Notes: generated by a model not told the origin, from the sequence alone. DNA of 64,000 bases from CAYFYS01 sp965202905 (GCA_965202905.1 OZ241868.1:1364001-1428000); one strand, 5' to 3'; positions 35,322 through 44,366 are shown, counted from the first letter of the stretch. Translations and numbers: made by a program.

Positions 35322-35338
35322 CCATTTCCACCGCCGTC

Positions 35339-36346
35339 GTGCCCGGCCGGCCGCCGGGCCGCGCGATCGCGGCCTGGCTCTATCTCTGTGCCGCGATGGT
35401 CTTCGCGATGGTTGTGCTCGGCGGGCTGACCCGGCTCACGGGCTCGGGCCTGTCGATGGTCGACTGGCAGCCGGTCGCCGGCGTCCTGCCGCCGATGAAC
35501 GAGGCGGACTGGCAGGCGCTGTTCGAGCGGTACAAGGCGTCACCCGAGTTCCAGCGGGTCAATTTCTGGATGACGGTCGACGATTTCCGCTCGATCTTCT
35601 GGCTGGAGTTCCTCCATCGGCTGGGCGGCCGGCTGATCGGCCTCGTCTTCGGCGTGCCGCTGATCTATTTCCTGATCCGCCGCCGCATCGGCGGAGCGCT
35701 GGGGCTGCGGCTGGTTGTGCTGTTCATTCTCGGCGGCGGCCAGGGGCTGCTCGGCTGGTACATGGTCCGGAGCGGGCTGGTCGACCGGCCGGACGTCAGC
35801 CATTACAGGCTCGCCGCGCACCTGATGCTGGCGGTCGCGCTGTACGGCTACCTGCTGTGGACGGCGCTTGGAATCCGCGCGGAGCGCGCTGGCCGGCCGC
35901 AACTCGGCGGCCATCTCGGCCTGGTGATCGGCGGCGTCGCGCTCACGATGACCTGGGGGGCGTTGGTCGCAGGCCTCGACGCCGGCCACATCTACCCGAC
36001 TTTTCCGCTGATGGACGGCAGGCTGATCCCGGCCGAGGCGCTGACGATGACGCCCTGGCCGGTCGATGCGACCGAGAATGCCGCGACGGTCCAGTTCCTG
36101 CACCGTGCGCTCGCCGTCGCGCTGGTGGTCGTGGTGCTGGCGCTGCGGTGGCGCGGCCGCATGGCGGAACGGCGGCGCGTGCGCATTCTCGACTGGCTCG
36201 CACTGATGGCGCTGATCCAGACGGGCCTGGGGATCGCGACCCTGCTCGCCGGCGTGCCCGCGGCGCTGGCGGCCGCCCATCAGGCCGGCGGGATGATCCT
36301 GCTTAGCCTCGCGATCTACGCCGCTCATATCTGGCAACGCGCTTGA
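35339..36346 (+). CDS. ctaA: Heme A synthase (COX15/CtaA, alphaproteobacterial type)
   Basis: Membrane oxygenase that turns the C8 methyl of heme O into a formyl group, giving heme A for aa3-type cytochrome oxidase. The 335 residues contain eight hydrophobic segments and the four heme-ligand histidines: LEFLHRLGGR, YRLAAHLML, VQFLHRALAV and AAAHQAGGM. The internal symmetry of two four-helix bundles is visible. The start is GTG at 35339, where the family N-terminus begins. Absence of cox genes in the window is not unusual in this group. Confidence 0.93.
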   Translation: MPGRPPGRAIAAWLYLCAAMVFAMVVLGGLTRLTGSGLSMVDWQPVAGVLPPMNEADWQALFERYKASPEFQRVNFWMTVDDFRSIFWLEFLHRLGGRLIGLVFGVPLIYFLIRRRIGGALGLRLVVLFILGGGQGLLGWYMVRSGLVDRPDVSHYRLAAHLMLAVALYGYLLWTALGIRAERAGRPQLGGHLGLVIGGVALTMTWGALVAGLDAGHIYPTFPLMDGRLIPAEALTMTPWPVDATENAATVQFLHRALAVALVVVVLALRWRGRMAERRRVRILDWLALMALIQTGLGIATLLAGVPAALAAAHQAGGMILLSLAIYAAHIWQRA

Positions 36347-36376
36347 CGACGCGTCGGCAATCGTAGAGACTGCCCG

Positions 36377-36437
36377 ATGTGGCGATTTGGCCCGACCGGC
36401 TTGCGGCCACGAAAAACAACCTGCTAAAAGGTCGGAG
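36377..36437 (+). promoter_or_regulatory. SAM-II riboswitch (SAM_alpha) upstream of metZ
   Basis: The class consensus is met: P1 pairs GTGGC (36379-36383) with GCCAC (36406-36410); the loop has GATTT followed by the C-rich arm and TTGC; the 3' part has GCTAAAAGG (36423-36431). The pseudoknot pairs CCGACC (36392-36397) with GGTCGG (36430-36435). SAM-II aptamers occur mainly in alphaproteobacteria before methionine and SAM genes, which fits metZ. The pseudoknot arm is repeated downstream in a terminator-like hairpin, so binding of SAM may favour termination. TTGACG at 36343-36348 may be the -35 box of its promoter. Confidence 0.88.
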
Positions 36438-36447
36438 GAAATGCAAG

Positions 36448-36476
36448 CCCGCCGACCGTCCGGTCGGGGGGTTTTT
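36448..36476 (+). terminator. Terminator hairpin downstream of the SAM-II aptamer
   Basis: CCGACC (36452-36457) pairs with GGTCGG (36462-36467) around the loop GTCC; the stem extends outward with one mismatch to CCC/GGG and is followed by TTTTT (36472-36476). It lies 11 bases after the aptamer and 28 before the metZ start. The 5' arm can also pair with GGTCGG at 36430-36435 in the aptamer, giving an antiterminator. Confidence 0.75.
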
Positions 36477-36503
36477 GCTGTGCGCTAGCGGAAGAGGGAC
36501 GGG

Positions 36504-37709
36504 ATGAGGGACGGGAATGTCGCGGGCGCGAAACGGTGGCGGCGCCAGACGGAGCTGGTTCGCGGCGGGCTGATGCGGTCCCAGCACGGCGAGACCGCCG
36601 AGGCGATCTACACCACCTCCGGCTATGTCTATGGCGCGGCCGAAGAGGCCGAGGACGCCTTCGCCAACCGGACCGAGCGGTTCATCTACTCGCGCTACGC
36701 CAACCCGACGGTCGAGATGTTCCAGGAGCGCCTGCGCTTGATCGAGAACGCGCCTGCGTGCTGGGCGACCGCCTCGGGCATGTCGGCGGTCTTCGCCGCG
36801 ATCGTCTCAATGGTCCGGGCCGGCGATCACGTCGTCGGCGCGCGCGCGCTGTTCGGCTCATGCTTGTACATCCTGACCGACATCCTGCCGCGGCTGGGCG
36901 TTGAGACCACGATCGTCGACGGGCCGGATCTGGAGGGCTGGCAGGACGCGCTCTCGCGGCCGACGCGCTGCGTGTTCATCGAGACGCCGTCGAACCCCGG
37001 GCTCGACATCTTCGACATCGCCGCGATCTCCGATCTCGCCCACCAGGCCGGCGCGCTGGTGATCATCGACAACGTCTTCGCCACCCCGGTGCTCCAGCAT
37101 CCGCTGGAGCTCGGCGCCGATATCGTCGTCTATTCCGCGACCAAGCACATCGACGGCCAGGGACGGTGCCTCGGCGGCGCGATCCTGGGCAGCGAGGAAT
37201 ACTGCACCGAGATTGTCAAGCCATTCCTGCGCCACACCGGCCCCTCGCTCAGCCCGTTCAACGCCTGGATTCTTCTCAAGGGGCTGGAGACGCTCGACCT
37301 GCGCATCCGCCAGCATTGCCACAACGCACGCGAGATCGCCGATTTCCTGGAACGGCAGAAGGGGATCTCGCGGGTGCTCTATCCCGGGCTCGAAAGCCAC
37401 CCGCAGCACGCGCTCGCCAAGCGGCAGATGAGCGATTTCGGCAGCGTGGTCACCGTCGAACTCGCGGGTGGCAAGGATCGCGCGTTCCGGTTCCTGAATT
37501 CCCTGTCGCTGATCGACATCTCCAACAACCTGGGCGACGCCAAGTCGCTGGTCACCCACCCCGCGACCACCACCCACCAGCGGCTGTCGCCCGCGGAGCG
37601 CGCCGGGCTCGGCATCACCGACGGGGTGGTGCGCATCTCGGTCGGGCTGGAAGATCCCGAGGACATCAAAGAGGATATCGACGCCGCGCTGAAAGCCGCC
37701 GGGGCGTGA
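36504..37709 (+). CDS. metZ: O-succinylhomoserine sulfhydrylase
   Basis: PLP enzyme of methionine synthesis that makes homocysteine directly from O-succinylhomoserine and sulfide. The 401 residues match the MetZ branch of the Cys/Met metabolism family: RFIYSRYANPTVEMFQERL near residues 54-72, ATASGMSAVFAAI, the PLP lysine in SATKHIDGQGRCLGG (Lys214) and LVTHPATTTHQRL. The length is typical. The gene follows a SAM-II riboswitch, so it is probably shut off when SAM is plentiful. O-acetylhomoserine as substrate is the main alternative and cannot be excluded by eye. Confidence 0.93.
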   Translation: MRDGNVAGAKRWRRQTELVRGGLMRSQHGETAEAIYTTSGYVYGAAEEAEDAFANRTERFIYSRYANPTVEMFQERLRLIENAPACWATASGMSAVFAAIVSMVRAGDHVVGARALFGSCLYILTDILPRLGVETTIVDGPDLEGWQDALSRPTRCVFIETPSNPGLDIFDIAAISDLAHQAGALVIIDNVFATPVLQHPLELGADIVVYSATKHIDGQGRCLGGAILGSEEYCTEIVKPFLRHTGPSLSPFNAWILLKGLETLDLRIRQHCHNAREIADFLERQKGISRVLYPGLESHPQHALAKRQMSDFGSVVTVELAGGKDRAFRFLNSLSLIDISNNLGDAKSLVTHPATTTHQRLSPAERAGLGITDGVVRISVGLEDPEDIKEDIDAALKAAGA

Positions 37710-37784
37710 GCGCCGGGCGGCTTTCACGGCCGACGCAATCCCGCTAATATCCGCCGCCACCGACGCGAACGCTGAGAAACGCCC

Positions 37785-38177
37785 ATGTACACGGCCAAGA
37801 CCAGGGAGATCCGGGTTTCGGTCGAGCCTGCCTATCTCGACGGGCAGTCCTCGCCGAGCGACGGCCATTATGTCTGGGCCTACCACGTCAAGATCGACAA
37901 CGAGGGGGGCAGGACGGTCCAGCTTCTGACCCGGCACTGGAAGATCACCGACGGCATGGGCCGGATCCAGGAGGTCCGCGGCGCGGGCGTGGTCGGCGAG
38001 CAGCCGGTCCTGCAGCCGGGCGAGAGCTTCGAATACACCTCGGGCACGCCGCTGCCGACGCCTTCGGGCATCATGCTCGGCACCTACGGTATGCGGGCGC
38101 TTGACGGCGAGCGGTTCGATATCGAAATTCCGGCTTTCTCGCTGGACAGCCCGCACGAGGCCAAGCGAGTCAACTGA
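37785..38177 (+). CDS. apaG: ApaG (CorD) protein
   Basis: Protein of 130 residues of one ApaG domain, an immunoglobulin-like fold: YVWAYHVKIDNEGGRTVQLL near residues 29-48, HWKITDG, then GEQPVLQPGESFEYTSG and a C-terminal MLGTYGM segment. ApaG has been linked with Co2+ and Mg2+ resistance in enteric bacteria, but its molecular role is not settled. An apaG gene close to metZ is common in alphaproteobacteria. It starts 75 bases after metZ and precedes folE by 52 bases, all on the same strand. Confidence 0.92.
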   Translation: MYTAKTREIRVSVEPAYLDGQSSPSDGHYVWAYHVKIDNEGGRTVQLLTRHWKITDGMGRIQEVRGAGVVGEQPVLQPGESFEYTSGTPLPTPSGIMLGTYGMRALDGERFDIEIPAFSLDSPHEAKRVN

Positions 38178-38229
38178 GGGGCGCCGCCGAAGGTCGGGGC
38201 GAGCGCCGAGTCAAGGGAAGCGTGTCGAA

Positions 38230-38868
38230 GTGTCGTTCGAGCAAGTCGGGCTGTCGCCCATCGAGACCGGCGAGGATCGCCCGAGCCTCGAACAGGTCCG
38301 CGAGGCGGTACGGACCCTGATCCGCTGGGCCGGCGACGACCCCGGGCGCGAAGGCCTGCTGGAGACCCCGGACCGGGTCGCCAGGGCCTATGGCGAATGG
38401 TTCTCCGGCTATTTCGAGGACCCCGAGGAGATCCTCGCCAAGACCTTCGAGGAGACCGAGGGCTATGACGAGATGGTCGTGCTGCGCAATGTGCGGTTCA
38501 ACTCCCATTGCGAGCACCACATGGCGCCGATCATCGGCCGCGCCCATATCGGCTACCTGCCGCGGCGCCGGGTCGTGGGCATCTCCAAGCTCGCCCGGCT
38601 GGTCGAGGTCTACGCCAAGCGGCTACAGATCCAGGAAAAGATGACCGCCCAGATCGCCCAGGCCGTCATGCACGTTCTTCAGCCCGAAGGCGTCGGCGTG
38701 GTCATCGAGGCCACGCATGAGTGTATGTCGACCCGCGGCGTCGACAAGCCGGGCGCGACCCTGATCACCAGCCAGATGACGGGTCCGTTCCGCGGCGACC
38801 CCTCGACGCGGCGCGAGTTCCTGGCGGCGATCGGCAACCCCCAGATGGGCCAGTCCTTCTCGGCATAA
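38230..38868 (+). CDS. folE: GTP cyclohydrolase I
   Basis: Converts GTP to dihydroneopterin triphosphate, the first step of tetrahydrofolate synthesis. The 212 residues hold the zinc and active-site motif FNSHCEHHMAP, then GRAHIGYLPRRRVVGISKLARL and TQLIT-type strand (here LITSQMTG), with an EGVGVVIEATHECMSTRGV segment. All zinc ligands (two Cys, one His) are present. GTG at 38230 was chosen because the family homology starts soon after (LSPIETGEDRPSLEQ does not, but EAVRTLIRW does); the frame is open further upstream through the end of apaG without a likely start. Confidence 0.94.
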   Translation: MSFEQVGLSPIETGEDRPSLEQVREAVRTLIRWAGDDPGREGLLETPDRVARAYGEWFSGYFEDPEEILAKTFEETEGYDEMVVLRNVRFNSHCEHHMAPIIGRAHIGYLPRRRVVGISKLARLVEVYAKRLQIQEKMTAQIAQAVMHVLQPEGVGVVIEATHECMSTRGVDKPGATLITSQMTGPFRGDPSTRREFLAAIGNPQMGQSFSA

Positions 38869-38879
38869 GCCGTCCAGGG

Positions 38880-38897
38880 TGTTGGCCTGCGCCAACA
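38880..38897 (+). other. Intercistronic hairpin between folE and trkH
   Basis: TGTTGGC (38880-38886) and GCCAACA (38891-38897) form a perfect 7-bp stem with a CTGC loop in the 45-base gap between folE and trkH. There is no U-tract, so it may be an RNA-processing or stability element rather than a terminator. Confidence 0.4.
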
Positions 38898-38913
38898 TGG
38901 GCAGGGCCGTCAG

Positions 38914-40362
38914 GTGCTCGACTTTCGTCCGATCATCTTCGTCATGGGGATCCTGCTCACCACGCTGGCGCTGGCCATGTTCGCGCCCATGGCGGCGGAT
39001 CTGGCCGGCGGCCATCCCGATTGGAAGGTCTTCGCCGGCTCCAGCGGACTGACCCTGTTCATCGGTGTGACCATGGTGCTGACCGCGCGCAGCCCGCGGT
39101 TCGAGATCAACATCCGCCAGGCGTTCCTGTTGACCACCGGAAGCTGGCTGGTGTTGACCATGTTCGCGGCCCTGCCGTTTTCCTTCGCCTCGATCGGGCT
39201 GTCCTATACCGACGCCTTCTTCGAGGCGATGTCGGGCATCACGACGACCGGCTCGACGGTGATCGCCGGTCTCGATACCGCGCCGGCCGGTCTGCTGCTG
39301 TGGCGGGCGCTGCTGCAATGGCTGGGCGGCATCGGCATCATCGTCATGGCGGTGGCCGTCCTGCCGATGCTGCAGATCGGCGGGATGCAGCTCTTCCACA
39401 CCGAATCCTCGGACCGCTCGGACAAGGTGCTGCCGCGGGTCACCCAGATCACCGCCGGGATCGGCCTGACCTATCTCGGCCTGACCGTCCTCTGCGCGCT
39501 GCTGCTGATGGCCGTCGGCGTGACCGGCTTCGACGCCGTGGCGCACGCGATGACGACGATCGCGACCGGCGGGTTCTCGACCTCGGATGCCTCGGTGGCC
39601 GCGTTCGCCAACCCCGACGCGGAAGTCGTCATCACGGTGTTCATGCTCTCCGGCGCGCTGCCCTTCGTGCTCTACCTCCAGGCGGTGCGCGGCGATCCGA
39701 GAGCGATCGTGCGCGACAACCAGGTGCGCACCTTCATCGCCATCGTCGTGTGCGTGGTCGTCGCGATGACGCTGTGGCGGGTGCTGGCGGGCGGGGCGCC
39801 GGTCCTCCAGGCGATGCGCGAGGTCGCCTTCAACGCGGTCTCGATCATCACCGGCACCGGCTATGCGACCACCGCCTATGACGGCTGGGGCAACTTCGCG
39901 ATCGCGGCGTTCTTTTTCATCATGTTCATCGGCGGCTGCGCCGGCTCGACGACCTGCGGTATCAAGGTCTTCCGCTTCCAGGTGCTCTATGTGACCGCGG
40001 AGGCGCAGATCCACCGCCTGGTCCAGCCCCACGGCGTGTTCGTGCCTCACTTCAACCGGCGCCCGATCGACCATGAGGCGGCAAGCTCGGTGATGAGCTT
40101 CTTCTTCCTGTTCGCCGCCACCTACGCGGTGCTGGCCCTGCTGCTGGGCGCTCTCGGGCTCGACTTCATCACCGCGGTCTCCGGCGCCGCGACCGCGATC
40201 TGCAATGTCGGCCCGGCGCTGGGGCCGATCATCGGTCCCAGCGGCACCTTCGCGCCGCTGCCCGATGCGGCCAAATGGGTGCTCTCGGCCGGCATGTTGC
40301 TCGGCCGGCTGGAGCTGTTTACCGTTCTGGTACTGTTGACGCCGTCGTTTTGGAGGGGTTAG
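38914..40362 (+). CDS. trkH: TrkH-family potassium uptake protein
   Basis: Membrane subunit of the Trk/Ktr potassium uptake system, 482 residues. The four pore repeats each contain a selectivity-loop glycine: MSGITTTGSTV near residue 106, MTTIATGGFST near residue 213, VSIITGTGYATT near residue 309 and the C-terminal SAATAICNVGPALG-type loop (here GAATAICNVGP). IGGCAGSTTCGIKVFRF is a further signature. The cytoplasmic TrkA partner is not in the window. The GTG start is used; the stop overlaps the first base of the next gene (TAGTG). Confidence 0.93.
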   Translation: MLDFRPIIFVMGILLTTLALAMFAPMAADLAGGHPDWKVFAGSSGLTLFIGVTMVLTARSPRFEINIRQAFLLTTGSWLVLTMFAALPFSFASIGLSYTDAFFEAMSGITTTGSTVIAGLDTAPAGLLLWRALLQWLGGIGIIVMAVAVLPMLQIGGMQLFHTESSDRSDKVLPRVTQITAGIGLTYLGLTVLCALLLMAVGVTGFDAVAHAMTTIATGGFSTSDASVAAFANPDAEVVITVFMLSGALPFVLYLQAVRGDPRAIVRDNQVRTFIAIVVCVVVAMTLWRVLAGGAPVLQAMREVAFNAVSIITGTGYATTAYDGWGNFAIAAFFFIMFIGGCAGSTTCGIKVFRFQVLYVTAEAQIHRLVQPHGVFVPHFNRRPIDHEAASSVMSFFFLFAATYAVLALLLGALGLDFITAVSGAATAICNVGPALGPIIGPSGTFAPLPDAAKWVLSAGMLLGRLELFTVLVLLTPSFWRG

Positions 40363-41531
40363 TGGCGGACGGGACGGGGGCGCGGATGAGCGATGTCGAA
40401 GCGATCGGGCGGCTGGTCGGCTTCGACACCACATCGTCCAAGCCCAACCTGCCGCTAATCGATGCGGTCGCCGACGACCTCGCGGTCCACGGCGCGACGA
40501 TCCGCAAGGCGCCGGACGAGACTGGCGCGAAGGCCAATCTGTTCGCCACCTTCGGGCCATCCGAGCCGGGCGGGATCGTCCTGTCCGGCCATTCCGACGT
40601 GGTCCCCGTCGAGGGTCAGCCCTGGTCGTCGGACCCCTTCCGCATGGTCGAACGCGACGGCCGGCTCTACGGCCGCGGCACCGCCGACATGAAGGGCTTC
40701 ATCGGCTGTGTCGTGGCGCTGGCGCCGGAGATCGCCGCCGCGCGGCTGCGCCGGCCGATCCACATCGTGCTGTCCTATGACGAGGAGGTCGGCTGCGTCG
40801 GGGTCCGCGCGCTGATCGCGCTGATCGGCCGGGATCTGCCCAAGCCGGAGCTTGCCATCGTCGGCGAGCCGACCGGCATGAAGGTGGTCAACGCCCACAA
40901 GGGCATCTCCCAGCAGGAGACCGTCGTCACCGGCCGCGACGGGCATTCCAGCCGGCCGGGGGCGGGCGTGAGCGCGATCCTCTATGCCGGCGAGTTCATC
41001 CGCCGCGTCGAGACCGTCATCGGCGAGCTGCCCCGGGACGGCGCGGCCGCCGCGTTCGACCCACCGGGTACGACCTTCAATATCGGCACGATAACCGGGG
41101 GGACCGCCGTCAATATCATCGCCCGGCGCTGCGCGTTCCGCTGGGAGTTCCGTCAGACCCCGAACGTCGATCCGGCCGAGGTGCTCGCGCGGCTCGACGG
41201 CTTCGCGGCCCAGGCGCTGGCGCCGCGGATGCGCGCCGTCGATCCCGACGCCGGGATCGAGACCGTCGTCAACATCGCCGCGCCCACATTGGGACCGCTG
41301 CCGGGCTCCCCGGCCGAAGCGCTGGCGCTCAGGCTGACCGGCCAGAACGGCGCCGAGACGGCGTCGTATGTCTGCGAGGCCGGCCTGTTCGCCGAGGCCG
41401 GCATCCCCTCGATCGTCTGCGGGCCGGGCCATGTGGCCCAGGCGCATCAGCCCGACGAGTTCGTCAGCCGCGATCAAATCGCGCAGTGCACCGCGTTCCT
41501 GCGCCGCGTCATCCGCTCCGCGGCCGCGTGA
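40362..41531 (+). CDS. argE: Acetylornithine deacetylase
   Basis: M20 zinc peptidase-family enzyme that deacetylates N-acetylornithine to ornithine in arginine synthesis. The 389 residues include SGHSDVVPVEGQPW with a metal histidine, GTADMKGFIGC with the bridging aspartate, SYDEEVGCVG with the catalytic glutamate, GEPTGMK and a final metal histidine in GPGHVAQAHQPDE. GTG at 40362, overlapping the trkH stop, has GGAGGGG five bases upstream; ATG at 40386 is the alternative. Proteobacteria with argJ may not need ArgE, so related amide substrates are possible. Confidence 0.9.
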   Translation: MADGTGARMSDVEAIGRLVGFDTTSSKPNLPLIDAVADDLAVHGATIRKAPDETGAKANLFATFGPSEPGGIVLSGHSDVVPVEGQPWSSDPFRMVERDGRLYGRGTADMKGFIGCVVALAPEIAAARLRRPIHIVLSYDEEVGCVGVRALIALIGRDLPKPELAIVGEPTGMKVVNAHKGISQQETVVTGRDGHSSRPGAGVSAILYAGEFIRRVETVIGELPRDGAAAAFDPPGTTFNIGTITGGTAVNIIARRCAFRWEFRQTPNVDPAEVLARLDGFAAQALAPRMRAVDPDAGIETVVNIAAPTLGPLPGSPAEALALRLTGQNGAETASYVCEAGLFAEAGIPSIVCGPGHVAQAHQPDEFVSRDQIAQCTAFLRRVIRSAAA

Positions 41532-41632
41532 GCGCGCGCGATCCGTAGCGACGAGATCGACGCATCGGTCTCGGATGCGCCGATATCGAGCGCCGGGCCT
41601 TGGCGCAACACGGGCCTTGGCGCACGGGGCGG

Positions 41633-42523
41633 TCAGGCGGCCGTCTGCGAGCGTCGGCCGCTTTCCCACTTCACGACGCTCACCGCGACGATCACCAGGG
41701 CGGCGCCGAAGAGTTGGACCGGGGTCAGCACCTGATCGAGAACCGAGAAGCCGAAAACGATCGCGGCCAGCGGTTCGATGTTCATGACCAGCCCGGTCCG
41801 CACGGTTCCGATGATGAACATCGCGGCGAAGAATGAGACCGAGGCTACGGTGTAGAACAGCGGGACGATGAAGAACGCGACCACCGAACGCGGCGTCGTC
41901 GGCAGCGGGTAGTCCCAGGTGAGGACGGTGGCGGCGATCATGACGACCGCTGCGGTCATGTGGCCGTAGAAGACCAGCGGCCGCGGGTCTCCATAGCGCG
42001 CGATTATCGGCGCGGCGATGACGGCAAGCGCCGAGAACGAGGCGGCCGCGGTTGCGGCGAGCACGATGCCCCAAGGATCGAGGCCGCCGGCGGTGACGCC
42101 GAGCGCAAAGACGAGGCCGATGAAGGCCGCCACCAGGCCAACGCCGAGCGCCCAGGACGGCCTGTCCAGCCCGATGGCGAAGGCGGTGACTCCGATGAAG
42201 ATGGGATAGAGGTAGAAGGTGATCACCGCCAGCGCGACCGGCAGGCGGTCGAACGCCTCGACCAGACAGTAGGAATAGATCGACAAAAGGATCCCGAGCG
42301 CCAGCGAGACGGCGCGGTCGCGCGGGGCCATCGCGATCGGGACGCCGACGGACCGGAGATAGCAGTAGAGCGCGGCCGCCGCGAACACGTTGCGGAAGGT
42401 CACCAGCGACAGCGGGCTCGCGCCGCCGCCATAGGCCACCACCGAGGATGTCGAGTTCGCCGCGTAGCAGAGCGCGGACAGCACGACCAGAAACAGGCCC
42501 AGCCCGTAACGCTTGTCAGTCAT
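41633..42523 (-). CDS. EamA-family (DMT superfamily) transporter
   Basis: Protein of 296 residues with ten hydrophobic segments in two EamA repeats (about residues 5-140 and 150-290): LFLVVLSALCYAANS at the start, AVITFYLYPIFIGV in the first repeat and LVMNIEPLAAIVFGFSVL in the second. The family exports amino acids or other metabolites across the inner membrane; the substrate is unknown. ATG at 42523 is the start of homology. It is transcribed towards the end of argE and stands 217 bases from ssb on the same strand; that gap carries nothing recognised. Confidence 0.87.
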   Translation of the reverse strand: MTDKRYGLGLFLVVLSALCYAANSTSSVVAYGGGASPLSLVTFRNVFAAAALYCYLRSVGVPIAMAPRDRAVSLALGILLSIYSYCLVEAFDRLPVALAVITFYLYPIFIGVTAFAIGLDRPSWALGVGLVAAFIGLVFALGVTAGGLDPWGIVLAATAAASFSALAVIAAPIIARYGDPRPLVFYGHMTAAVVMIAATVLTWDYPLPTTPRSVVAFFIVPLFYTVASVSFFAAMFIIGTVRTGLVMNIEPLAAIVFGFSVLDQVLTPVQLFGAALVIVAVSVVKWESGRRSQTAA

Positions 42524-42740
42524 CGTCTTGCCGCTCCCGGCGCCGGCGCACCGTCCCTGCCGCTTCCCGGTGTGTGCCGCCGGTGCTGCGGTTTCGACGC
42601 GGTCGCGAAGCCTTCGGGCGACCCTGTCTGGAGCGGGCGCGACGGACGGCTTGGGCAGCGACCCGGGCTCCCGCGCGATCGCGGTCGGTCCGTGCGGTCC
42701 CCGTATCGGTTGTCGAAACCGGCAACTTGTCGGGGAGTCC

Positions 42741-43211
42741 TTAAAACGGAATCTCGTCGTCCAGATCCGCGCCGCCGCCACCGCCTGAAGAACCGCCGAA
42801 GCCGCCGCCGGGCTGGTCCATTCCGCCGCCCATGCCACCGCCGCCCATGCCCTCGCCGGCGCGACCGTCCAGCATGGTGAGCTCTCCGCGATAGCGTTGC
42901 AGCACGATTTCGGTCGAATAGCGGTCCTGGCCCTGCTGATCCTGCCATTTGCGGGTCTGGAGCTGGCCCTCCAGATAGACCTTGGATCCCTTGCGCAGGT
43001 ATTTCTGGGCGACCTCCCCCAGCCGTTCGTTGAAGATCACTACCCGATGCCATTCGGTCCGCTCGCGCTGCTCCCCCGAGTTGCGGTCGCGCCAGCGCTC
43101 GGAGGTTGCCACCGAAAGATTGACGATGGGGTTTCCGTCGTTGGTGTGACGGACTTCGGGATCCCGCCCCAAATTCCCGATCAGAATGACCTTGTTGACG
43201 CTGCCCGCCAT
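42741..43211 (-). CDS. ssb: Single-stranded DNA-binding protein
   Basis: Protein of 156 residues: an OB-fold domain (about residues 1-110) beginning SVNKVILIGNLGRDPEVRH, a glycine-rich linker (MGGGGMGGGMDQPGGG) and the acidic C-terminal tip DDEIPF that binds partner proteins at the fork. All standard SSB features are present. ATG at 43211 with GAGG nearby is used instead of a start 14 codons upstream. uvrA lies 2.4 kb away; the two genes are often adjacent and divergent in alphaproteobacteria, but here two genes have come between. Confidence 0.95.
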   Translation of the reverse strand: MAGSVNKVILIGNLGRDPEVRHTNDGNPIVNLSVATSERWRDRNSGEQRERTEWHRVVIFNERLGEVAQKYLRKGSKVYLEGQLQTRKWQDQQGQDRYSTEIVLQRYRGELTMLDGRAGEGMGGGGMGGGMDQPGGGFGGSSGGGGGADLDDEIPF

Positions 43212-43352
43212 CTGCGCCTCCCATGCCGGGGTGATGACGCGATCATACCGCAATGCCTCCCGACCGCCAAAGGGCGGCCGGTTTCGCGCGCTGGACTTGG
43301 GGATAAAGGCGCCGGCAGAAAGAACGACGCCGGCTCGATTTACGGTTCCCGG

Positions 43353-44306
43353 CTAGGAATCGATGACGCGGACCGGCTCGCCGGCCAGCCACGCCCGGAT
43401 GTTCTCGACCGCGCCGCCGTAATAGCCGCGATAGTTCTCCACTGTCACATAGCCCAGATGCGGGGTGACCACGATGTTGTCGAGCCGGCGGAACGCATGG
43501 TCATCGGGCAGCGGCTCGACATCGAAGACATCGAGCGCCGCGCCGGCGATCGCGCGACGCTCCAGAACGTCTATCAGGGCCGCCTCGTCGACGATCGGCC
43601 CGCGCGAGGTGTTGATCAAATATGCCCCGGGTTTCATCAGCGCGAAATCGGCCGCCGCGATCAGCCCGCGGCTGCGCTCGCTCAGAATCTGGTGGATGGT
43701 GATCACATCGGATTCGGCCATGATCTGCGATTTGGTGGCCCGGCCCACGCCGAACGCCGCGCAGCGCTCTTCGGTGAGATTCCGGCTCCAGGCGATCGCC
43801 TCCATTCCGAACGCCTTGCCGATCGTTGCGACCTGGCTGCCGAGCCGTCCGAGCCCGATGACGCCCAGCGTCTTGCCGCGCAGGCCATAGCCCACCGTCC
43901 GCTGCCAGCCGCCGTCTCGCGTGGCGCGGTCCTCGCGCGGGATATTGCGAACCAGCGCCAGGATCAGCCCCCAGGTCAGCTCGGCCGTCGGATAGCCCAG
44001 CGCCGGCGTGCCGCAGACCACCACGCCGCGCGCGTGCGCGGCCGCGATGTCGATCGACCGGTTGCGCATCCCGCTGGTCAGCAGCAGTTCCAGCCTGGGC
44101 AGCTTCTCGAACTGCGAGCGCGGAAACGGCGTGCGCTCGCGCATGATGCAGATGATCTCGAAGTCGCCCAGCCGCCGGGCGACCTCGTCTTCGCCGTCGA
44201 TATGGGTGTGGAAGACCTCGATCTCGACCTCGCCCTTCAGCACCGACCAGTCGGCCATCTCCAGCGCGCAGCGCTGATAGTCGTCGATGATGGCGCAGCG
44301 TTTCAT
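43353..44306 (-). CDS. D-2-hydroxyacid dehydrogenase family protein
   Basis: NAD(P)-dependent dehydrogenase of 317 residues. It has the Rossmann motif GVIGLGRLGSQVA near residues 149-161, the substrate arginine in NTSRGPIVDE near residue 235, a glutamate in DVFDVEPLP and the catalytic histidine in VTPHLGYVT near residue 286. The fold is that of phosphoglycerate dehydrogenase and glyoxylate reductase, but the gene lacks an ACT domain and clusters with neither serine nor glycolate genes. The substrate is unknown. It is divergent from yqjG with 60 bases between the two starts. Confidence 0.88.
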   Translation of the reverse strand: MKRCAIIDDYQRCALEMADWSVLKGEVEIEVFHTHIDGEDEVARRLGDFEIICIMRERTPFPRSQFEKLPRLELLLTSGMRNRSIDIAAAHARGVVVCGTPALGYPTAELTWGLILALVRNIPREDRATRDGGWQRTVGYGLRGKTLGVIGLGRLGSQVATIGKAFGMEAIAWSRNLTEERCAAFGVGRATKSQIMAESDVITIHQILSERSRGLIAAADFALMKPGAYLINTSRGPIVDEAALIDVLERRAIAGAALDVFDVEPLPDDHAFRRLDNIVVTPHLGYVTVENYRGYYGGAVENIRAWLAGEPVRVIDS

Positions 44307-44366
44307 CGGCCCCTCCCTGCGTGATGGCCTATACTATCAAGAACGCATCACGGGGAGATCGCGGTC

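Noticed and set aside
36441..36488. 15-codon leader peptide between the SAM-II aptamer and metZ
   Set aside because: The ATG is only two bases after GGAGG, too close for a good start, and the frame simply runs through the terminator hairpin; no methionine-rich content suggests peptide-based attenuation.
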